Assembly (NCBI RefSeq): GCF_900105155.1
Contig: NZ_LT629762.1
Location: 124,001-188,000 of the forward strand
Source of the DNA: Pseudomonas prosekii
GTDB taxonomy: Bacteria > Pseudomonadota > Gammaproteobacteria > Pseudomonadales > Pseudomonadaceae
Length of the DNA stretch: 64,000 nucleotides
Direction: 5' to 3'
In this document: piece after piece, positions 61,673 through 64,000 of the stretch
How the letters are laid out: every line of letters starts with the position of its first letter
How positions within the stretch are numbered: position 1 is the stretch's first letter
Position numbers and translations under genes: made by a program
Notes under the pieces: generated by a model
Told to the model about the DNA's origin: nothing
What the model saw: only the letters and a program-made list of their open reading frames with translations
The model's database searches: none

Positions 61673-61933
61673 ATGGCAGCAGTACTGGTCGGTCAGTTTC
61701 ATGCGAGAGACGCGGAAGGCCGCGTTTATTCCGTGCATGAGTTCCAGGAATCCACCCCGTCGGCAGACGGTGTTGAAGGCTCAGCGCCTGTCACCACCTA
61801 CAAACTGGCTATCGGCGATCGCATGAAACAGCTCGACGAAAACCGTTTCCAGTTGGTTCAGTCGGACATTACCTTGACGCGTGAACCGGATACCTACATC
61901 GGTAAACTGCCGGAACCTACCGTCGCTTCATAA
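61673..61933 (+). CDS. Small hypothetical protein (86 aa)
   Basis: An 86-residue protein beginning MAAVLVGQFHARDAEGRVYSVHEFQESTPSADG with AGAGG eight bases upstream. The text TYKLAIGDRMKQLDENRFQLVQSDITLTREPD suggests a compact all-beta module. It stands between the FMN reductase and the LysR gene. I do not recognise a named family. Confidence 0.72.
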   Translation: MAAVLVGQFHARDAEGRVYSVHEFQESTPSADGVEGSAPVTTYKLAIGDRMKQLDENRFQLVQSDITLTREPDTYIGKLPEPTVAS

Positions 61934-62021
61934 CCCAGCGTTATGAGCAGAAGTCATATGCACGCACTTGAGTTAGGATTCAGCCACTGACTCCCTCACC
62001 TGCTGAACATGGACTTCACGC

Positions 62022-62915
62022 ATGCGTTTACGTCATATCGAAGTGATTCAGGCGCTGTTGCAGACCGGTCACCTGGGTACCGCCGCCGAATGGTTGCAGT
62101 TGCCGGTGGCCGAGGTCGAAAGCGTCTTGCGCGACGCCGAGGGTCAGTTGGGTTTCATGCTGTTTTCCAGTGTGCGCGGCCGGTTGCAGGCCACGCGCGA
62201 GGCGCGGCAACTGCAAGTCGAAATTGCCCACGTCTACCAGGCGCTGGAGCCGGTGCAACGTCTGGCCGACAGCCTCAAGCAATATCTCGCACCACCACTG
62301 CGCGTCATCGGCACCCCACCGCTGGCCCAACAATTATTGCCCCACAGCATCGCGGCCCTGCGCCGACGTTTCCCCGATGCGCCGTGCACCCTCCTCAGCC
62401 AACCCACCCGCGAGATCGTCCGTAGCCTGTTGCTGCGCGAGAGTGATCTGGGCCTGAGCCTGCACGATCCCGAGCACGCCGACGTCGATTGCCAAGTGAT
62501 TGCCCAAGGCAAACTGCAATTGCTCGCGCCGCATGGCTGGCTGCAACCCAAACAGAAATATGTGTCAGTGCAGGATCTGGCCGGGCAGTCGATGGTCGGC
62601 CTCGACGGCCATGATCCGCTGAGTCCGGCGCTGGAAACCAAATTGCAGGCATTGCGCCCGGCGCTGGTGATCCAGACGCGCGTGCAGACGCATCAAATGA
62701 TGCGCAGCATGGTCGAGGCTGGCGAAGGCTTGGCCATCGTCGACCCGTTTACCGCGCTCGGCGCCAAGTCGTCCGGGCTCGACGTGTGCCCGTTGGCGCC
62801 CGCCGTGCCGATCAGCCTCTATGCCTTGACCCTGAAGAACGCCGAGCCCTCGCCCGCCGTTCAGGCGTTGCTGGCGATCATCACGGAACAAGCCGTGGCG
62901 ATGTTGTCGAGCTGA
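62022..62915 (+). CDS. LysR-family transcriptional regulator
   Basis: A 297-residue regulator with the LysR helix-turn-helix at about 1-60 (MRLRHIEVIQALLQTGHLGTAAEWLQLPVAEVESVLRDAEGQLGF). The recognition region departs from the usual AAxxLxxSQPAxSxxI wording, with QLPVAEVESVLR at that place. The effector domain follows from about 90. Its 3' end overlaps the convergent acetyltransferase gene by 35 bases. The regulon is not indicated. Confidence 0.85.
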   Translation: MRLRHIEVIQALLQTGHLGTAAEWLQLPVAEVESVLRDAEGQLGFMLFSSVRGRLQATREARQLQVEIAHVYQALEPVQRLADSLKQYLAPPLRVIGTPPLAQQLLPHSIAALRRRFPDAPCTLLSQPTREIVRSLLLRESDLGLSLHDPEHADVDCQVIAQGKLQLLAPHGWLQPKQKYVSVQDLAGQSMVGLDGHDPLSPALETKLQALRPALVIQTRVQTHQMMRSMVEAGEGLAIVDPFTALGAKSSGLDVCPLAPAVPISLYALTLKNAEPSPAVQALLAIITEQAVAMLSS

Positions 62916-63513
62916 GCGGGTTTTCCAGCGGGTTATCAAACAAGCGATACCAGAACAACGCCACCTCGGCGGTGTTTGGATCGATGCCGCGATAGCGCAG
63001 ATGATCGATGCCGCCAATCACGTAACCGCAGCGCTCATAGAGCCGGCAGGCGCCCAGGTTGTTGTTCTGGGTTTCGAGCATGATGCCCGGCAACTTCTTC
63101 TTGCGACTCCAGAATTGCGCGACGTCCAGCAACGCCTTGGCCACGCCGTGGCGCCGCGCCGGAGCGTGCACCGCCAATTCATCGATGTGCGCAAAGCCGT
63201 TCCAATTGGTGCTGATGACCAAGTGGCCGACCGGCTCGTCATCCAGATACGCCATGAAAATCGCGCTGTCGGCGGCATCGCGGAAACTGCTGAACTCTTC
63301 CGGGTCGATGCCGTAACACTTGCGATAAGGCGTGATCGGCGTCACCGGCCACTGCGCCACCGTGGTATCGATGGCGGCGGCACCGTAAGCGGCGACTTCA
63401 AAACTGAAATCGCTGCCCCAGATGTAAGGCGCGAAACCCTCGTCGGCAACGCGTACCGACAGCCCTGGATACTTTGGATTCATGACCGGTTGCATGCTGG
63501 GAAAGGTCCTCAT
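62881..63513 (-). CDS. GNAT-family N-acetyltransferase
   Basis: A 210-residue protein starting MRTFPSMQPVM at 63513, which overlaps the stop of the decarboxylase gene (ATGA); an alternative start lies 6 codons further in. The acetyl-CoA-binding motif is RRHGVAKALL near 120, followed by ETQNNNLGACRLYERCGYVIGG, typical of GNAT enzymes. About 80 residues precede the core. Coupling to an Orn/Lys/Arg decarboxylase suggests an amine or polyamine substrate; that is inference. Its 3' end overlaps the LysR gene by 35 bases. Confidence 0.85.
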   Translation of the reverse strand: MRTFPSMQPVMNPKYPGLSVRVADEGFAPYIWGSDFSFEVAAYGAAAIDTTVAQWPVTPITPYRKCYGIDPEEFSSFRDAADSAIFMAYLDDEPVGHLVISTNWNGFAHIDELAVHAPARRHGVAKALLDVAQFWSRKKKLPGIMLETQNNNLGACRLYERCGYVIGGIDHLRYRGIDPNTAEVALFWYRLFDNPLENPLSSTTSPRLVP

Positions 63514-64000
63514 TCCTTGATGCAATCGACGGTGTAGTGCCGTCCATTGCCCTCGTCTTCGTGTTGCAATCCGTGCACATCGGCGACAAATCCGGGGAAG
63601 CTGCTGTCGAAGGTACGGGCGAATGAAAGGTAATCGATGATCGAGCGGGTCGACTCGGTGAAGCGCTCACCGGGCATGATCAACGGAATGCCCGGCGGGT
63701 ACGGCACCAGCATCACCGCCGCAATGCGCCCATCCAGCGCATCGATCGAGACCGCCTCGACCTCGCCGCGCACCAGTTGATCATAGGCGTCGGCGGGTTT
63801 CATGGCGATTTCCGGGAGCACGGTGTACATGCGTTTGAGGTGTTTGGCCGTGGCGTTGATGCGGTAGCAGGTGTGCAGTTGATCACACAGATCGCGCAGG
63901 CCCATGCCTTGATACCGCGTCGGGTTCTCTTGCGCGACACACGGCAGGCACGCGCCGAGGCTGACGTTGGCGTCGTAGCTGCGCTTGAATTCGAGCAGCT
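63510..64000 (-). CDS. Orn/Lys/Arg decarboxylase, C-terminal part (5' end outside window)
   Basis: The frame stays open to the window end, so the last 163 codons of a longer gene are seen. The visible text (FKRSYDANVSLGACLPCVAQ, GLRDLCDQLHTCYRINATAK and VMLVPYPPGIPLIMPGERF) is the C-terminal domain of fold-I type inducible basic amino acid decarboxylases of about 750 residues. It would make cadaverine, putrescine or agmatine with pyridoxal phosphate. The pyridoxal lysine lies outside the window. Its stop overlaps the GNAT start by 4 nt. Confidence 0.9.
   Translation of the reverse strand, partial: LLEFKRSYDANVSLGACLPCVAQENPTRYQGMGLRDLCDQLHTCYRINATAKHLKRMYTVLPEIAMKPADAYDQLVRGEVEAVSIDALDGRIAAVMLVPYPPGIPLIMPGERFTESTRSIIDYLSFARTFDSSFPGFVADVHGLQHEDEGNGRHYTVDCIKE

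Overview
The window is a chromosomal segment of a Pseudomonas species, most likely from the P. fluorescens group. It is GC-rich, genes are densely packed with many 1-11 nt overlaps, and the intergenic spaces carry the imperfect palindromes of the GTAGGAGC..GCTCGCGA type that are typical REP/REPIN elements of fluorescent pseudomonads. The gene set also fits: a LexA2-ImuA-ImuB-DnaE2 mutagenesis cassette, benABCD/benR with catA, CstA, PepN and PpnN. I see no rRNA, tRNA, CRISPR array, insertion sequence or prophage.

Layout. 1-3160: the end of an RsbX/SpoIIE-type phosphatase gene overlapping a histidine kinase and a large hybrid kinase, which resembles the downstream half of a stressosome locus. 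3571-8607: a UvrA paralogue and a second hybrid histidine kinase. 8723-17083: a GntR regulator divergent from a polyamine-type ABC transporter, followed by two amidohydrolases and a flavin reductase; this looks like one uptake and catabolic unit for an unknown nitrogen compound. 17126-22884: SOS mutasome lexA2-imuA-imuB-dnaE2 with a LexA2-type operator. 23140-27708: carbon-starvation/pyruvate-type transporter CstA with its small YbdD partner, divergent from a Cache histidine kinase and a LuxR-type regulator, with an 11-bp perfect inverted repeat in between. 27724-31681: a molybdate-binding Mop protein, an NDH-2-like dehydrogenase divergent from an Rrf2 regulator, small proteins and a Nudix hydrolase.

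31688-38860: aromatic degradation block. On the minus strand the order is catA, benR, benA, benB, benC, benD, with a CatR-like LysR gene divergent from catA. Two BenR/XylS-type half-sites 21 bp apart lie before benA, and an ATAC-N7-GTAT site lies before catR. Benzoate would go to catechol (BenABCD) and then to cis,cis-muconate (CatA); catB, catC and a benzoate transporter are not in the window. 38981-44704: a polysaccharide deacetylase lipoprotein, a sulfonate-type ABC system with two divergent binding proteins, and an SRAP (YedK/HMCES-type) protein.

44705-51274: an AT-richer stretch with an orphan gene, two tandem REP arrays with the same 134-bp period (the second runs to 51660), AzlC/AzlD amino-acid exporter, a Cache-GGDEF diguanylate cyclase, DUF3087 protein and PpnN. 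51747-58263: a tightly overlapping minus-strand run nadK, metallophosphatase, rhomboid protease, yeaC, DUF2797, pepN. 58361-64000: DUF1853 protein, ArsB-type exporter, FMN reductase, a LysR regulator, a GNAT acetyltransferase and the end of an Orn/Lys/Arg decarboxylase gene that runs off the window.

Most genes belong to recognisable families. The most unusual observations are the amidohydrolase at 14877 with DxD in place of its HxH metal motif inside an unassigned transporter/amidohydrolase cluster, the perfect palindrome between cstA and the Cache kinase, the two operator sets of the ben/cat block, the in-frame 15-bp repeats in the sulfonate-type ATPase, and the two 134-bp REP arrays.
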